Source of the DNA: Bremia lactucae
Lineage: Eukaryota > Oomycota > Peronosporomycetes > Peronosporales > Peronosporaceae
Assembly (NCBI RefSeq): GCF_004359215.1
Contig: NW_027152213.1
Span: 1,078,087 to 1,142,086 of the forward strand
DNA: 64,000 nt
Reading direction: 5' to 3'
The position numbers and the translations under genes were made by a program. How positions within the stretch are numbered: the first letter of the stretch is position 1; every line of letters begins with the position of its first letter. This document shows, piece by piece, positions 1-11,000 of the stretch. The notes under the pieces were generated by a model. It saw only the letters and a list, made by a program, of their open reading frames with translations, had not been told where the DNA came from and ran no database searches.

Positions 1-1044
1 GCAGAACTCATGCGTCTCGCACGCTGGTTCTTGCCATCGCCCTTTGGGAAGGGAGTCCTCTTGCTGGGCATTTTTGCCCCAGCAGGGACCCTGGCATAGC
101 AGCGAGCCATCATATGGCCGCGCTTGCCGCATTTAAAACAGACCACGTCTGCATTGCCCAACTCCATAGGAGTGGCATCTGTCCTCTCGGCCGACGGCTT
201 ATACCAAGCTGTCGCCGAGGCACTGTTGTAGGATTGCTCCTCAACTAAGGCAATTTGGATTGCCTCTTCCATCGTCGACGGCACCTTTCTGAAAAGGGCC
301 TGTCGCGATGGGCCATGCCGTAGTCCGTTCATAAACGTGGGCACCTTAATGTGCTCCGGAATCGGACCTACGGTTATGGATGCGGACAGCGAGCGCATCT
401 CTTGCACATACTCTTGCAGAGATCGCTTCGCCTGTCGCGCCCCAAAGAAGCGCGCCTGAAGCAACACTTCGTTGTTCGGCGGCTGGTACATGGCGCGAAT
501 CTTATCCTTAAAGATCGCCCATGAGGGGAACGCTTTTCTGTCCGCCATAAGCGCCGAGTAAGCCCACTCTGAGGCCTTACCGCGCAGATGCGACATAGCG
601 TACGACACCATCCGGCTGTCGTCCTCGATGAGCTGGGCGACACCACATTGCTCCACGGCTAAAAGCCAGTGGACAATCGTGTGCGCCGCAGTTCCATCGA
701 ACTTGGGCGGGTCCATCCGAATGGGCCTCGGCTGATGCGGCCGGGCAGAGAGCATCTCAACAGTCCTGTTGAGAGCCTCGCTCCGAGCCTGCTCATGCCT
801 CAGCTCATCCTGAGTCTGAGTGACGGACTCCGCCGCAGCATGGCCCTGTGCCTCGGACGCGGCCCTCCGCTGTCCGAGATCGACATGCCTCAAACTTCCC
901 CAACTAAGCAACATGTTGCTCAGGATAACTACCCAGGAGCCTGGCCAGGGCTTGTTCATCAAGTCCCTGCGCCATTAGCCCTGCCACCTCCCGATGATGT
1001 TCGGAGAGGTGGGGAAAATGAGCCCAATCAATATTGAGGCTCAT
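1..1044 (-). pseudogene. Gypsy-B gag, 3'-truncated by window edge
   Basis: This is the Gag (capsid/nucleocapsid) region of a Ty3/Gypsy retrotransposon. Reading the minus strand, a start at 1044 begins MSLNIDWAHFPHL. Near 1-150 there is a zinc knuckle CFKCGKRGHMMARC that fits CX2CX4HX4C exactly. Between them lies a retrotransposon_gag-type domain containing SEWAYSAL. The frame is broken several times, and the element runs off the left end of the window. A second copy lies at 57276-58338 in the same orientation. The family call is solid from the knuckle and from the matching copy. Whether any copy is still expressed cannot be judged. Confidence 0.75.
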
Positions 1045-1099
1045 CCTCACGTACACACGCAGTATGCGGGTCGTGGGAAGGATTTCAAATGCTACTAAG

Positions 1100-1653
1100 T
1101 GTAGGCGGGCACGTCGTAATGCGGTCACGCTCTACTTAGGCACACACCCTAGCACAGCGAAAAAGCGGTTAAATCTGCTTCTCTTGCGTGCAGTGAGGCA
1201 GTTGTGGTGGGCGCGTTAGCGACCTCACCCAACACACTAAGAACTCTGGTTAAGTGTCGTCACGGGAGCGGTAATCCGTCTCCTCGTGCGCACTTACCAA
1301 GTAGGAAGTAGTTGTCAGACTGATTTGTATTTAATAGAATTAAATACAAATACCTATTTTTACCAATAAAAATGTTACCTCTATAGATATCATTCTATAT
1401 GTATTGCCAGCGTATCTTTGTAGATACCTCGCGTAACGGATGACGCTAGCCGTCATCACGGATGACGCTGGGCGTCATCGCTCCTAATGTGAATGCACCC
1501 ATGTGCATCACATCCACAAGGGTTGGTCACAAATGTGCACCACACCCGAGTGTTGGGTCTAATTAATATTATTTATTAATTGACCATCCCTTAAGTACAC
1601 CAAATGTACTTAACGGGGACTGTGTAACACTTGGGCAACTTTAGCCCGTTACA
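1100..1653 (-). repeat. Gypsy-B LTR (5' LTR of the minus-strand element)
   Basis: On the minus strand this starts TGTAACGGGCTAAAG at 1653 and ends CCTACA at 1100, followed by a primer-binding-like stretch and then gag. The copy at 58412-58960 has the same ends. It contains two adjacent copies of a short palindrome, gatgacgctagccgtcatc and a variant, near 1438-1480; the other copy has only one. Its outer end abuts Gypsy-C coding sequence, which suggests insertion into that older element. The inner boundary is inferred from the shared TTACA/CCTACA end. Confidence 0.65.
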
Positions 1654-3440
1654 ATACATTTCTGTACCTAGTTCAGAGCCTAAGGCTCGCCCCCTTGTTG
1701 TCAATGTTAAGACATTTAAGGGTAGAGAAAGAGAGAATTTTATTTTATTGGATCAAGCAGATGGAGATGTCCATAGAATCTGCCATGTTCTTAACAGAAC
1801 GGCAAAAGGTGGACATGGCCATCTCTAAGCTCGATGGTAGAGCCATTGGATGGGCACTCACGTTCAGCACGTCTATAAATAACGCTTTTCCACGTGGAAT
1901 TCGCTAAAACAGCAAATAACTAGCATGTTCGCACCACCTGATCAGGCTATTCATATCCGATAGCGACTCATAACATCTCGTCAGGGTAAACGAGCCCTAG
2001 GGGTCTATGTCCAGGACTGGAAAACTCTCATTGCCGCCATGCATCAAGACCCGGTGCAAGAAGCAATTTTAGTAATCGTCTTAATGAGGGGTCTCAATGA
2101 GGGCGTTGCCCGGACGAAATGGACCGATCCAATCCCGTTACCCCTGAAGACGCAGTTGCCATAGCGCTACGCGCTAAATTTGACTTTGAATCTGCTCGTG
2201 TTAGCACGCCCGCATATAGTTCAAGCTAGGAACTTATGGATCTAAGCCTCGTTAAGGAGAGAAAGGAAAAATTCCAAGCTGTGGAACAGCGTAGAGAAAT
2301 CAGCAGATGTTATACGTGCGGATGCACGGAATACTTACTCTCGGCTTGCCCCTTACGCAACGCGTGCAAAGCTCGAAGGAGCAACAATCCCGACCAACAC
2401 CAGAAATCCGGTACGGGACGGGAAATCGTCACTCCCCAGTAGGGGTGGGGTGCCCTACTGGGGAAGATCTAGGCTCTCTTGAACCTCTAGGAGGTGATAG
2501 TAAATAGGACCTAGCCCAATTAGCTCTGTGCGTAATGGCACGAAGAGTGAGTACAAGCCTGGGTTTCTAGTCGCTCAGGCAACTGTAAAGGGATTGGATG
2601 AGCTACGGCCAATTTTAATTGACTCAGGAGCGTCTTGAAATTATGCTCGACGTTTTTTTCTTAAAGGAAATCAGCAATATGCTGAGACGCTTAAAGCACA
2701 TGGAGGTGATAAAATCACTGTTCGCTTAGCGGCTGGGACTTGCGTCACTATTCCTAAAGTTCCGTTGAACTTAGGTATTAAGTTTATGGACTTTGACAGT
2801 TTGGAACGTTGTCTCGTCCTTGATTTGGATTCGAGATAAGAGCACATTATTGTTATGGTCTGGCTTGAACGCCATCAGCCATGGGTCGATTGGAGGTCTA
2901 AAGACCTTAGGCGAATTGCGCAATGTTCCTAGCAAAGCTTTGAAGAGTCATGAAGCCACCTTTGCTAGGCAACAAACGCGCAACTGGGGTGAATTACTGA
3001 CCGAATCTGTCAGTGTACTAGACATTGAAATGTCTGATGACGTTACCTCCAATGTTGAGAACATTAATCTTGAGTCTGGCTCAGAAAAAGGGGGTGGAAA
3101 GGCACGAACTCAGTCGAATGACACTTGTTGCAATAACGAATCACTGAATGCTGAAAGCATTGTAGGCCTAGGGCCGAGTCAGCAAGGGTGCAATATCCCT
3201 GAGACACGTAAAGTGGCTCGTCTTAGTCCAACGAGTGTGGTCGGCCGAGGTGGCATGTCAGTTGTGACACTATTGACAAGTTGCCAGGGCATTTCGGGTC
3301 ACACCATTCTAATGCACCTGAAGTGACACGCAAATAGTCACTTGGCAAGGAATTTGAGTTGCATAACTCCTCGTCGAATGTCGGATTGGACACCAACTCT
3401 GGTACAGAGCCAATAATTGTTAAAAAAAATTGGAAAAGTG
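1654..3440 (+). pseudogene. Gypsy-C gag-pol remnant
   Basis: This is a decayed plus-strand Ty3/Gypsy gag-protease region. Visible in order are a gag segment near 1700-1890 (KVDMAISKLDGRAIGWAL), a capsid-like segment near 2000-2110, a knuckle-like Cys cluster near 2305-2370 (CYTCGCTE...), and an aspartic-protease-like tail near 2700-2910 (TIPKVPLNLGIKFMDF, then WLERHQPW in shifted frames). A 177-codon frame at 2793-3326 covers the post-protease linker. Many stops and frameshifts show that it is dead. The Gypsy-B LTR abuts its 5' side. No RT, RNase H or integrase follows; a MULE remnant is next. Confidence 0.7.
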
Positions 3441-3453
3441 GATGTCCCGGCCT

Positions 3454-4583
3454 CTAAGAGGTGGAGCGTTTATTAGCGAGCTCCACGTACGAGTACATTT
3501 TGAAGCCCTCGTTTGTGAATGATGCCTTTTGCTTTGCAAAGATGTTTTTTAATGTGCCATCTACACAGAAGCACTTTGCTTGCAGAAAAAATTGTGCAAG
3601 CGCCCCCATGAGAGCCAAGTCTCTGTCTACAACAAAGACAGGAGTACTAGTGGCGGTATTGAGATGTTGGAGCGCATTACGAACTTTTTCAATCGCCTCT
3701 TGGTAGTCAACCTCCGTTTCTCCGCGCAGAAAATAGTATGCCAACGTGAAAATGTGGTGTTGTAGTGGTAACACCAACAACATGTAGCAATGGGAGATTG
3801 TACTTGAAGCAAAGACGCGTAAGATTTGTGTCATGCACGCCTTCAATCAGCGCAGCTCTTACTTGGTTGTTTTATAAGTCGCATCAAGCAGCCAAATTTT
3901 GCCCCGACCGTAGTTGCGATAGATTGTCACGGCGGAGCTTGAGAGTACACAAAGATGTTTTAATGTCTTTGGTCGTCGCATTGCACTTCAAAGGTGTTAG
4001 TTGTTGAGCCAGCTAGCTCATCTAACAGTGTGTCCAAAGACGTGCGCCCGGCAAGAAGTTGAGCGCGTTGCTGCCGTCGGACGTTGTACAGATCCCGCGC
4101 AGTGGCATGCAGTTCAGGATTGATCGGACGCAGCGATGTCAAGATCTGCTGTGGGCGGACTCCAGCCCTGCTAAGTGCAACAGCAGACTCCTGCTCAGCT
4201 ACTGTGAAGGTACTTCCCTGGGGGTGGGCGGCGGGTTGCACGAATGCAGGGTGGTTGTGTCCTGCGCCCACAACACGCACCTGCCTCAACGTGTTGTTAT
4301 CAGGACCTGTGGTTCTCCGTGTTACTACAGAAAAACGACAGCCTGTATTCCGACTGGCAGATTGGCGGACTGAACTTCTGCTTTTAAAGGAAATGCTCTT
4401 AGAACGCTGTAAGAACAAAGCCTTTACAGCACCTTCCTTCCTATTCTTAACCCTCTTGTGATAATTTTCTGTTGCTTCATAGCTTTGTCCTCGTGCGTAT
4501 CGCTGTACCGCTTCTGTAGCCTCTTCTCAAGTGATATACACCAACTGAGACGGTGGTGGAAGCGTGGTTTCTGCAGACGACAT
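3454..4583 (-). pseudogene. MULE transposase with FAR1-type DNA-binding domain, broken
   Basis: This is a Mutator-like element transposase on the minus strand. The ATG at 4583 begins MSSAETTLPPPSQL and is soon interrupted by an in-frame TGA. It is followed by an EEATEAVQRYARGQ segment and a FAR1/WRKY-GCM1-like zinc region (GCRFSVVTRRT, then GAGHNHPA). A LLDATYKT signature, typical of MULE domains, lies near 3880. A segment at 3846-3454 (YYFLRGETEVDYQEA, VVDRDLALMGAL) fits the rest of the DDE core. Frameshifts near 3850-3960 and loss of the C-terminus make it a pseudogene. Terminal inverted repeats were not identified. Confidence 0.75.
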
Positions 4584-5601
4584 AGTGATGCGGTGTGGTG
4601 GTGATGATGGTAGTTAGGAACTGACGAGTTTGAGTTTGTAGCAGATTGGTGGTGGCGGTACTGCGGTAGTGATGCCGCTAAAAGAGTTTGTGGCTTAGTT
4701 TTAAGAAGAGAATTGAACTAATGAAAGGGTGGGTGGGCGTTGGTTATCAAAGAGGGTGGGCGCTCCCGAAGACGCTCAATATTAATACAGTTTTATTTTT
4801 TGCTATTTTAAAGCCTTAGTAAAGACCTTTAAGCTAAATACCCTTAGCTTCATAGAAACCTTCTCGAATCCTTCATCTGTACCTTTGCGTACGTGAAGTT
4901 TCGAGGCACCTCACCTGCATGATCAGTACTGGTGTGTTACACCGGACTTGCCCTTCAATTGATGATTGATTCGTTTTTGTCACATAAACCTTAGTACTGA
5001 TCAGTACTGGTGAAAAATTGCCCAGTAACATTTTGAATATATGTTAAGGCTGGTCATTAATATGTATGAGAAAGAGGGGGATTTTGTGAATTTTTAAAAA
5101 TTAGGGGTAATTTCAGAATTTCGAGTCAAAGAGGGGCATAAAATGAAATATCTTATTTAATTACGGGAGATACCAAAAGGTGTGTGGCGATACCAGATTA
5201 GTGCTCGAGAGTATATACTTTAAAAAGGTTTATTTCTCTCGTAGATCAATACGTAAGCGTTATGAAGGTACTAGACGCTGTAAGATCAAGAGGGAAACTG
5301 CATTTTTCTCATTATTTATATCTAAAACCTTATCCTAGCTAATTAAAATAGATTTTGGCCGCCAGATTTATATCTGGCGGCTACCACATATGTTACCCAG
5401 AATAAATCGAATTTTTGTGATTAGCCGCCTTAACTAAAACAAAAGAGTATTTTAGCCATAAAGTAAATGCACCACAACAACGGTTCACTAACCGAAGTGT
5501 GCCCCATTACAGAGGCAGTGTGCGCGACAGTGACTAGCATCGCTCCAGAAATGAGATCACTGTCAACGGTGCGTTAAGCATTCGATTAGGCTGGAATTCT
5601 T
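4584..5601. other. gene-free AT-rich stretch with repeat fragments
   Basis: No convincing coding sequence was seen on either strand. It holds an LTR fragment (4781-4941), an inverted duplication of the motif gatcagtactggtg near 4921-5015, and one copy near 5172-5195 of a short repeat containing ccaaaaggtgtgtggc. That repeat recurs at 53934-53969 and 54837-54869. It is probably transposon debris. Confidence 0.5.
4781..4941 (+). repeat. fragment of a Gypsy-A-type LTR (3' part)
   Basis: It resembles by eye the terminal part of the LTRs ending at 11000 and 45356. All three have an AT-rich block with cagttttattt, then a region with acgtgaagt and gaggcacc, then cagtactggtg..gttaca. Only the right-hand third of an LTR is present. 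No adjacent gag is visible. Confidence 0.45.
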
Positions 5602-5770
5602 AGACACAAAAGGTAGATAAGGAGAAAATGAAAAGTGAGTATATTTAGCAATCCCTGCCTTTATGCCTTGTGCTCTCACAACCAGCCTAGCTAAACGTGA
5701 CCTATGCAAATCCGAGAGTGAACGACCAACGCCGGTCTCGTAACTGTCCATCTGAAACCAATACTTCTCC
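5602..5770 (-). repeat. Copia 3' LTR
   Basis: It is a near-identical direct repeat of 10147-10335: aggtagataaggagaaaa, then a tatatttagcaatccctgcc block, then ccaatact. The two copies flank the Copia coding region on both sides, as expected for LTRs. Exact ends are uncertain by several bases. Confidence 0.65.
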
Positions 5771-6780
5771 TTGGTCGTCAACTCGACGCCTCATTCAACC
5801 AACAACCCTAAATTTAGCGCAATCCAACAAGATCGCGCAACTCCGTCATTTTTGGCGCCGGGAGTGACTCCGCAGGTTAGCCTTCACCAATCGAGATTCC
5901 ACATACTCTGGCTTAACAATTCCCTTAGTATTGTAATAACGAATAAATTAAACCCGTATATCCACCTGTTTTGCGCTTGCCATGATATCTTTAGATTCCG
6001 GCTGCCTTATAGCGGCTTGATTGTCCATCATCATGCACATAGGTTCTGCCACCTAAAAACCAACCTCGCGCACCAGCTCCCTAAGCCCAAGAAGCTGACG
6101 TCCGACATATGAGGCAGACGTAAACTCTGCATCCATAGTTGACAGGGACACACCTGTAAGTTTTTACAGACCAATGCATGATTGCACCATTCATAGTAAA
6201 ACACCATCGCTCTCTGACTTTCTATCATCTTTGTCTGCGGCGTAGTCAGAGTCGCTCCAGCAGCTTAATACGACAGTTTTGACCGAGTTGTTGGTCACAT
6301 CCATTTCCAGCTTTAGTGTCTTCGTTCGCTTTCAGTCACTCACGGTTGGGTGGTTCGTACGTCACGTTGCCCTATGCACCGCAAAGCTAATGTCCGGTCG
6401 GTTGCAGCGGACGATTCACAGAAGGCTTCCCACGAGCAACTGGAAGTCCCCCACTGTTGGTCCCTCGCAGTTCACATGCTCGAAAAGCCTTGCATCTTCG
6501 CAGTCTGCATCGTAGCTCTAGTCACTGTACACCAATAGCTTTAGCGAGACCAGGCTGTTCCAAAATCTCTTCAGTTGCTGCTTGTTGATCCAATGTGTAC
6601 CCATTATTCTTGTCCAGCTCGATGCGCATACCAAGAAACTTTCGCACCTCTCCGAGTTCCTTAATAGATAAGGTACCCATAGACAGAAACAAACCCTGTA
6701 CTAGCGCGGCAGAAGATGCTGATACCAGTAAATCATCATCGTAAACGCCAACGATTGTCATATCGCATCCCAAACGCCTA
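5771..6780 (-). pseudogene. Ty1/Copia RNase H and C-terminal reverse transcriptase, broken
   Basis: This is the minus-strand pol of a Copia element. The segment 6773-6522 reads VGVYDDDLLVSASSA, then IKELGEVRKFLGMRIELD. This is the YVDD-type catalytic strand and the following RT block (here VYDDDL). Below it, near 6490-6280, are shifted frames with the typical RT/RNase H connection. Near 6230-5900 is an RNase H segment (STMDAEFTSASYVGRQLLGL across frames). Stops interrupt most blocks. It is continuous with the 3' LTR at 5602. Confidence 0.7.
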
Positions 6781-7530
6781 AATTATGGCAAAGCCCGAGG
6801 ACGGGGGAGTTTTTGGATGCGCGATGCTTATGATATTCGTGCAGCCACACAGAATGCAAACAAGAAGATTTCAGGTTAGAAAACACACACTAAGCCCTAT
6901 CACCAAGCTTTCGCTGTTATGAACAGCGTAAGAGAGGCTGACCCGAAGAACTATTAGAACTCCATGCGCAGCAGTCAAAAGGACTAGTGGAAAATTGCTA
7001 TCAAGGAGGAGCTTGATGCCTTGCACAAGAACGGAGTATGGTGCCACCCAAGGGCAGTCAGGTTTTTCATGCCAAATGGGTGTTTAAGACCAAAACAGAC
7101 GCCAATGGTGCGATTGAACGATTCAAGGCCAGGCTCGTAGCCTGCGGCAACGAACAGCTGCGCGGCATTGATTACGGGCTTACGTTTGCGGTGGTCATGG
7201 AATCAAGCACTATCCAGGTCATTCTTATTTTGGCGCGTCGCTGGGGAGTGCCGGCGAAGCACTGAAATATCCCCGGCGCCTACGTTAAGGTAGACAAGGA
7301 CAAAGACATGGACATTTACCTTCGTATTCCACCGAGAATAAATTGCCTGACGGAGTTAGTAAGAGCTTTGGCGTGGATAATGAGAAGGGACTGGTTTCTC
7401 CGACTTGTGATGAGTCTTTGTACGGGCTAAAGCAGGCCGGCAGATTATGGAGTCGGCTGCTTCATAATAAATTGAAGGAGGCTGGTTTTACGCGATGTAC
7501 GTCTGAAATGTGCTTACACAATTCCGTTCC
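6781..7530 (+). pseudogene. Copia reverse transcriptase N-terminal half, inverted
   Basis: This is plus-strand RT coding: VFHAKWVFKTKTDANGAI, then FKARLVACGNEQ, then near 7270-7500 GAYVKVDKDKDMDIYL and ESLYGLKQAGRLW. These are the fingers/palm blocks that should precede the YVDD block, but they lie on the opposite strand from the rest of the element (6773-5771 and 9970-7531). The simplest reading is an internal inversion of about 750 bp. Insertion of a second, opposite copy is the alternative. Stops and frameshifts are present. Confidence 0.7.
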
Positions 7531-8890
7531 CATCTCGTTCACTGGAGTGATCAACCTAGTCGCTGTATCTTCATCGTCGAGAAGAGAACGTCTGAGCTGC
7601 TCATTTTGTGTAGACGCGAGTGTCTCGATATGCCGGACATGCTGAGGCATTAAGACAAGCCTTTCTTTTAGAATAAACACTCGATAGCCCTCGATTTCGT
7701 CACTTCTTCCTATATATACACCAGCCTTTCCTCTCTCGCCCAGAGGGTTGCTTCTCTCGTCGCAGTGTACCGTGCATGGTGAGCCAAATACCTAGGTTGC
7801 GTGCTCTTCGTGAGCACCTGAAGTGGCGACTGCATGCCTGCGATCCCTTACTGGGGATTCTATTCAAAACCTACGCCGAATATTCAGCGGCGTCCCCTCG
7901 AAGCTTAAAGGTAAACAACAGGCAAAAATTATGCACCGCACCATGTTCATTATGGTGCGGTGCATTCTTTCGGCCTTTCCATTGCTGGCTTGGTTCCTTG
8001 GTTCACTTATTTGTCGCCCAATGTCGGTTTCCTTGCAAATCAAGTCCAGCGTCTGATACTCGCCGCCTCCGTCTGTTGTGAGGACGTGAATTCGACATTT
8101 ATATTACAGCTCGAATAAAGCTATCAAGTGCTTCAGCTTTTGAGCTGCGACATCCTTGGTTTCAGACAGAAAAACGCTGCAGTATCTAGTGCGATGGTCA
8201 GTGAAATTTACCATATACCGATTACCGAGGCGATCTTTCGGTTTAATTGGTCCCTTTTAGATCTGAGCAGATCACCCTCAATGACGTCAATCGGCGAATT
8301 GCATCTCGTATCCATGCGCGATTACTGGTTCTTAGTTTGCTTGTCTTGCGCGCAAACTAAGCAATTTTGACGCTGTAGGTTCATGAGTACAATTCCAGAA
8401 GCAGTATCCTTAGCCATGCGTACAATGGTATCGTAATTTAAATATCCCAAGCGTCAGTGAAGTGCATTAAAGATCCTTGCTGCACGTCTTGCGATACCTC
8501 GACGCCTCGTTTTGGGCCATCACGGACAGTAAGACGTCACTATCACTCTTTGCACGATCGTAGTCTAGTGCACGCACAACTAGAACGTTATTGGATGTCT
8601 CAACATCAAAAATAGCAGGTCCGCCATGTTTATCGGCGATCACGCGTTAATGTCCGCGATAGAAATTACCATATCTTTTAGCCTCGAGTAGACCGTAGGA
8701 AATGATATTCCTTTCCAAATTTATGATATAGTAGACATCGAGCAGTCGCACCTTGACAGCCTTTCCAATAACTGTTACACTAATTAATACCTTACCACGT
8801 TTGTAATACGCAGTGCTCCTTCATCTGCGTCCTCTAGCAAGTCAACCTTGCTGACAAGATGGCGACTTGAGCCGCTGTCTAGCACCTATA
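7531..8890 (-). pseudogene. Copia integrase/pre-integrase region, heavily decayed
   Basis: This is minus-strand sequence between the Copia gag and RT. Near 8890-8830 it reads VLDSGSSRHLVSK, the Copia protease DSG motif with its usual SxH context. Near 8400-8340 a QNCLVCAQDKQTK piece resembles the GAG-pre-integrase Cys motif. Near 7680-7465 there is a spacer frame with DDEDTATRLI. Most of the integrase core is unrecognisable. 7690-8040 does not read as Copia in any frame I checked and contains a strong hairpin (7931-7965). Confidence 0.55.
7931..7965. repeat. 14-bp perfect inverted repeat (hairpin)
   Basis: The left arm atgcaccgcaccat (7931-7944), a 7-nt spacer and the right arm atggtgcggtgcat (7952-7965) are perfectly complementary. 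It lies in the part of the Copia region that does not read as Copia protein. Confidence 0.85.
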
Positions 8891-8894
8891 GACC

Positions 8895-10138
8895 TTATTC
8901 ATTGCTTCCCCTTGAATAGCCGGTACGAATCAGCGTCTTTGACTTAAAAATCCTTTCTCGTATCAGAACACGACGCCTTAAGGTGTTCCATCTTTCCACA
9001 CTTGTAACACTTGCGTGCATCTGGTTTGTTAGCCTGTACGTTACTGACGACGTCTCGACCCATTCTGCCAGCCTGTACGTTACTGACGACGTTTCGTCTA
9101 CTCCTTCGCAGTTCGATTTTTCAATTTCCGTTGACTGTGCGATGTGAGCCAACACCTCTGCCTGTCGTAGGTAATCAGTGCGCATAAAGTTCAATCTTGC
9201 CAGCATTGATACTCCCATTGCCGGATCGGCATAGTGAACGATGTTATTCTGTACAAGATTATCGGCGTCCCCCAACTGCCACTAGGTACAGAAAGTGCTT
9301 TGTCCCTGATCTGCTCGCGCTTTTGGGTGCCATGAATAATTTCATGCTCGCTGCAGGTGTGATCTTTGTCGCAAAAGTGTGTAGCAGCTCTGCTTCGCAT
9401 GTTCCAGCATCGGCTCCTCCTCCCACTATTCTTGAACTGTCGATTGTAGTATCTTTCAGCTACTCTTGTCAGGTGATGATCAAGAATGTCAACCTTTTTA
9501 TCTTCAATCCACGAATAGCCGCACGCCCTTTTCCCAAACTGTATTTGAAGAAACATTTTTTTTGCCCCAGGATGTATGAAACCGCTCCCTAACGCTTGAT
9601 ACAGTTTTTTACCGTATAAAGGGCGAGTATCCAGCTTTCGTTGACGAGTATCCGGCACGCTCCAACTGAGGTCCGGGTGCAAACTGCAGTGGCGCGACCG
9701 ATTGGTAATTTGAGGGTGCTGAAAATGCTGAGGTAGCGCCGGCCGCGGCGCCGGTGCCATTTCCACGTTGGTAGCTGCACCAGCGTAGATACGCTGGTGC
9801 ACGCCACTCGACGTGTTTGGCGACACCCCTGGCGACATACGCCTAAGTGGCGTTACGTCAAGTGCCTCTCCGATAATAAGCTTGCCCCTTCCGGGCACCG
9901 AGCCGAACACACTGGCCTCGAGGACATTCACGCGTTCCTTCTCCTCTTGTAACGCCTCCATACGATCCATTCGCTTGTTGAGGTCCGCAAGTAGGTCAAG
10001 CAGCCGCTCTTGTGTGTTCCCTTGTTCTTTCTAGACCTTTACGTTCTCTTCTTGAGTGTCGGCCCTTTCGCGACCGGCATCTGCCCTCGGTTGCTGACGG
10101 CCTTCGTGGTCAGCAGTCTCATCCTCGTTTGGGCTCAT
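8895..10138 (-). pseudogene. Copia gag
   Basis: The minus-strand start ATG at 10138 reads MSPNEDETADHEG directly inside the 5' LTR. An in-frame TAG follows at about codon 37, and then a long frame (9970-9191) with MDRMEALQEEKERVNVLEAS, probably a coiled coil. Next comes a gag body with RPLYGKKLYQALGSGFIHP. Near 9000-8950 a knuckle CYKCGKMEHLKASC fits CX2CX4HX4C. Two 27-bp-scale direct repeats around 9030-9100 (cagcctgtacgttactgacg) interrupt it. The assignment to Copia rests on order: LTR, gag, knuckle, DSG protease. Confidence 0.7.
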
Positions 10139-10146
10139 AACCTTTT

Positions 10147-10335
10147 TGACACAAGAGGTAGATAAGGAGAAAATAAAAAGTGAATATATTTAGCAATCCC
10201 TGCCTTTATGCCACAACCAGCCTTGCTAAACGTAACCCATGCAAATCCAAGAGTTGGCCAACGCCTGTTTTGTAATGGTCCATTCGAAACCAATACTCCG
10301 ATGAAAGTTTCGTAACGGTCCATCCGAGACCAACC
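10147..10335 (-). repeat. Copia 5' LTR
   Basis: It is the partner of 5602-5770. It carries an internal duplication of a block around gtaatggtcc..gaaaccaatac, so its upstream end is longer than that of the 3' copy. The gag ATG follows within 10 bases on the minus strand. Confidence 0.65.
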
Positions 10336-10498
10336 AATTTTCTGCTATGCACCTGCAGCCCTCAAGCCGAAACCTCGTCACTCTCCCCCAAAACATGATC
10401 ATTGCGGCAACGTAAACCCTTGTCGTGTTGTCGGCGTCTTGCGCAATCGCAGCTTCATCATTTACTAGGTGATGATGGCTGTTGCGACTTGCTGACGA

Positions 10499-11000
10499 TG
10501 TAACGGGGTGTCTCGTTTCATAAATATTATAACCTATAAGAGGAATAATAAATATTATTTCCTATGAGAGGAAATTAGTAAAGACGTACAAAATTTCATC
10601 TTTATTTATTTTGACTAAATAACTCAAATATTACCAAATTTGTAATATTGACGCAATAAGACATTAGTTTTATTGATTAGTTGATTTAAGTTTAAAGTAA
10701 CCCCGCCAATCGTTATAAGACACGATTGTGCAGTGCGCAAGTAGGAGCCATACACAGTCTGTATAATTTCAATAAAGTCAGTAGTAGATGGAAGATCGGT
10801 ACGTAGGAAATTAATATATCAATACAATTTCACTTTTTCTCTATTTTAAGGCCTTAAAATTGGTAGCTAGGACTACTTGGCTACCTGTAATCGACATCTG
10901 CTCGTCGTTTACGTGAAGTAACTGAGCCACTTCACTTCACTGAAATCTGTGCAGGTTGACTAGTACTGGTGTTAGTACTAGCAAAGGGTGTCCCGTTACA
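10499..11000 (+). repeat. Gypsy-A 5' LTR of copy I
   Basis: It runs TGTAACGGGGTGTCTCG...GGGTGTCCCGTTACA, 502 bp, on the plus strand. The inner end is followed at 11001 by CCTGGTAGTACTTCGTAG. That matches (minus strand) the sequence next to the 5' LTR of copy III at 63797, so this is the shared primer-binding region. Confidence 0.7.

Noticed and set aside
669..1037. Plus-strand 122-codon frame opposite Gypsy-B gag
   Set aside because: It overlaps the minus-strand gag region that has a recognisable N-terminus and zinc knuckle. It has no motif of its own and is not intact in the second copy. Unlike the Gypsy-A antisense ORF, it overlaps gag.
1320..1600. Short palindromes as regulatory operators
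   Set aside because: They lie within an LTR, and their copy number differs between LTR copies; no evidence of a regulatory role.
5771..6112. Plus-strand 113-codon frame
   Set aside because: The opposite strand reads as Copia RNase H next to the Copia LTR; the plus frame has no recognisable features.
9013..9100. Tandem repeat cagcctgtacgttactgacg as a possible CRISPR-like array
   Set aside because: Only two copies within Copia gag coding sequence and no spacers; the organism is a eukaryote.
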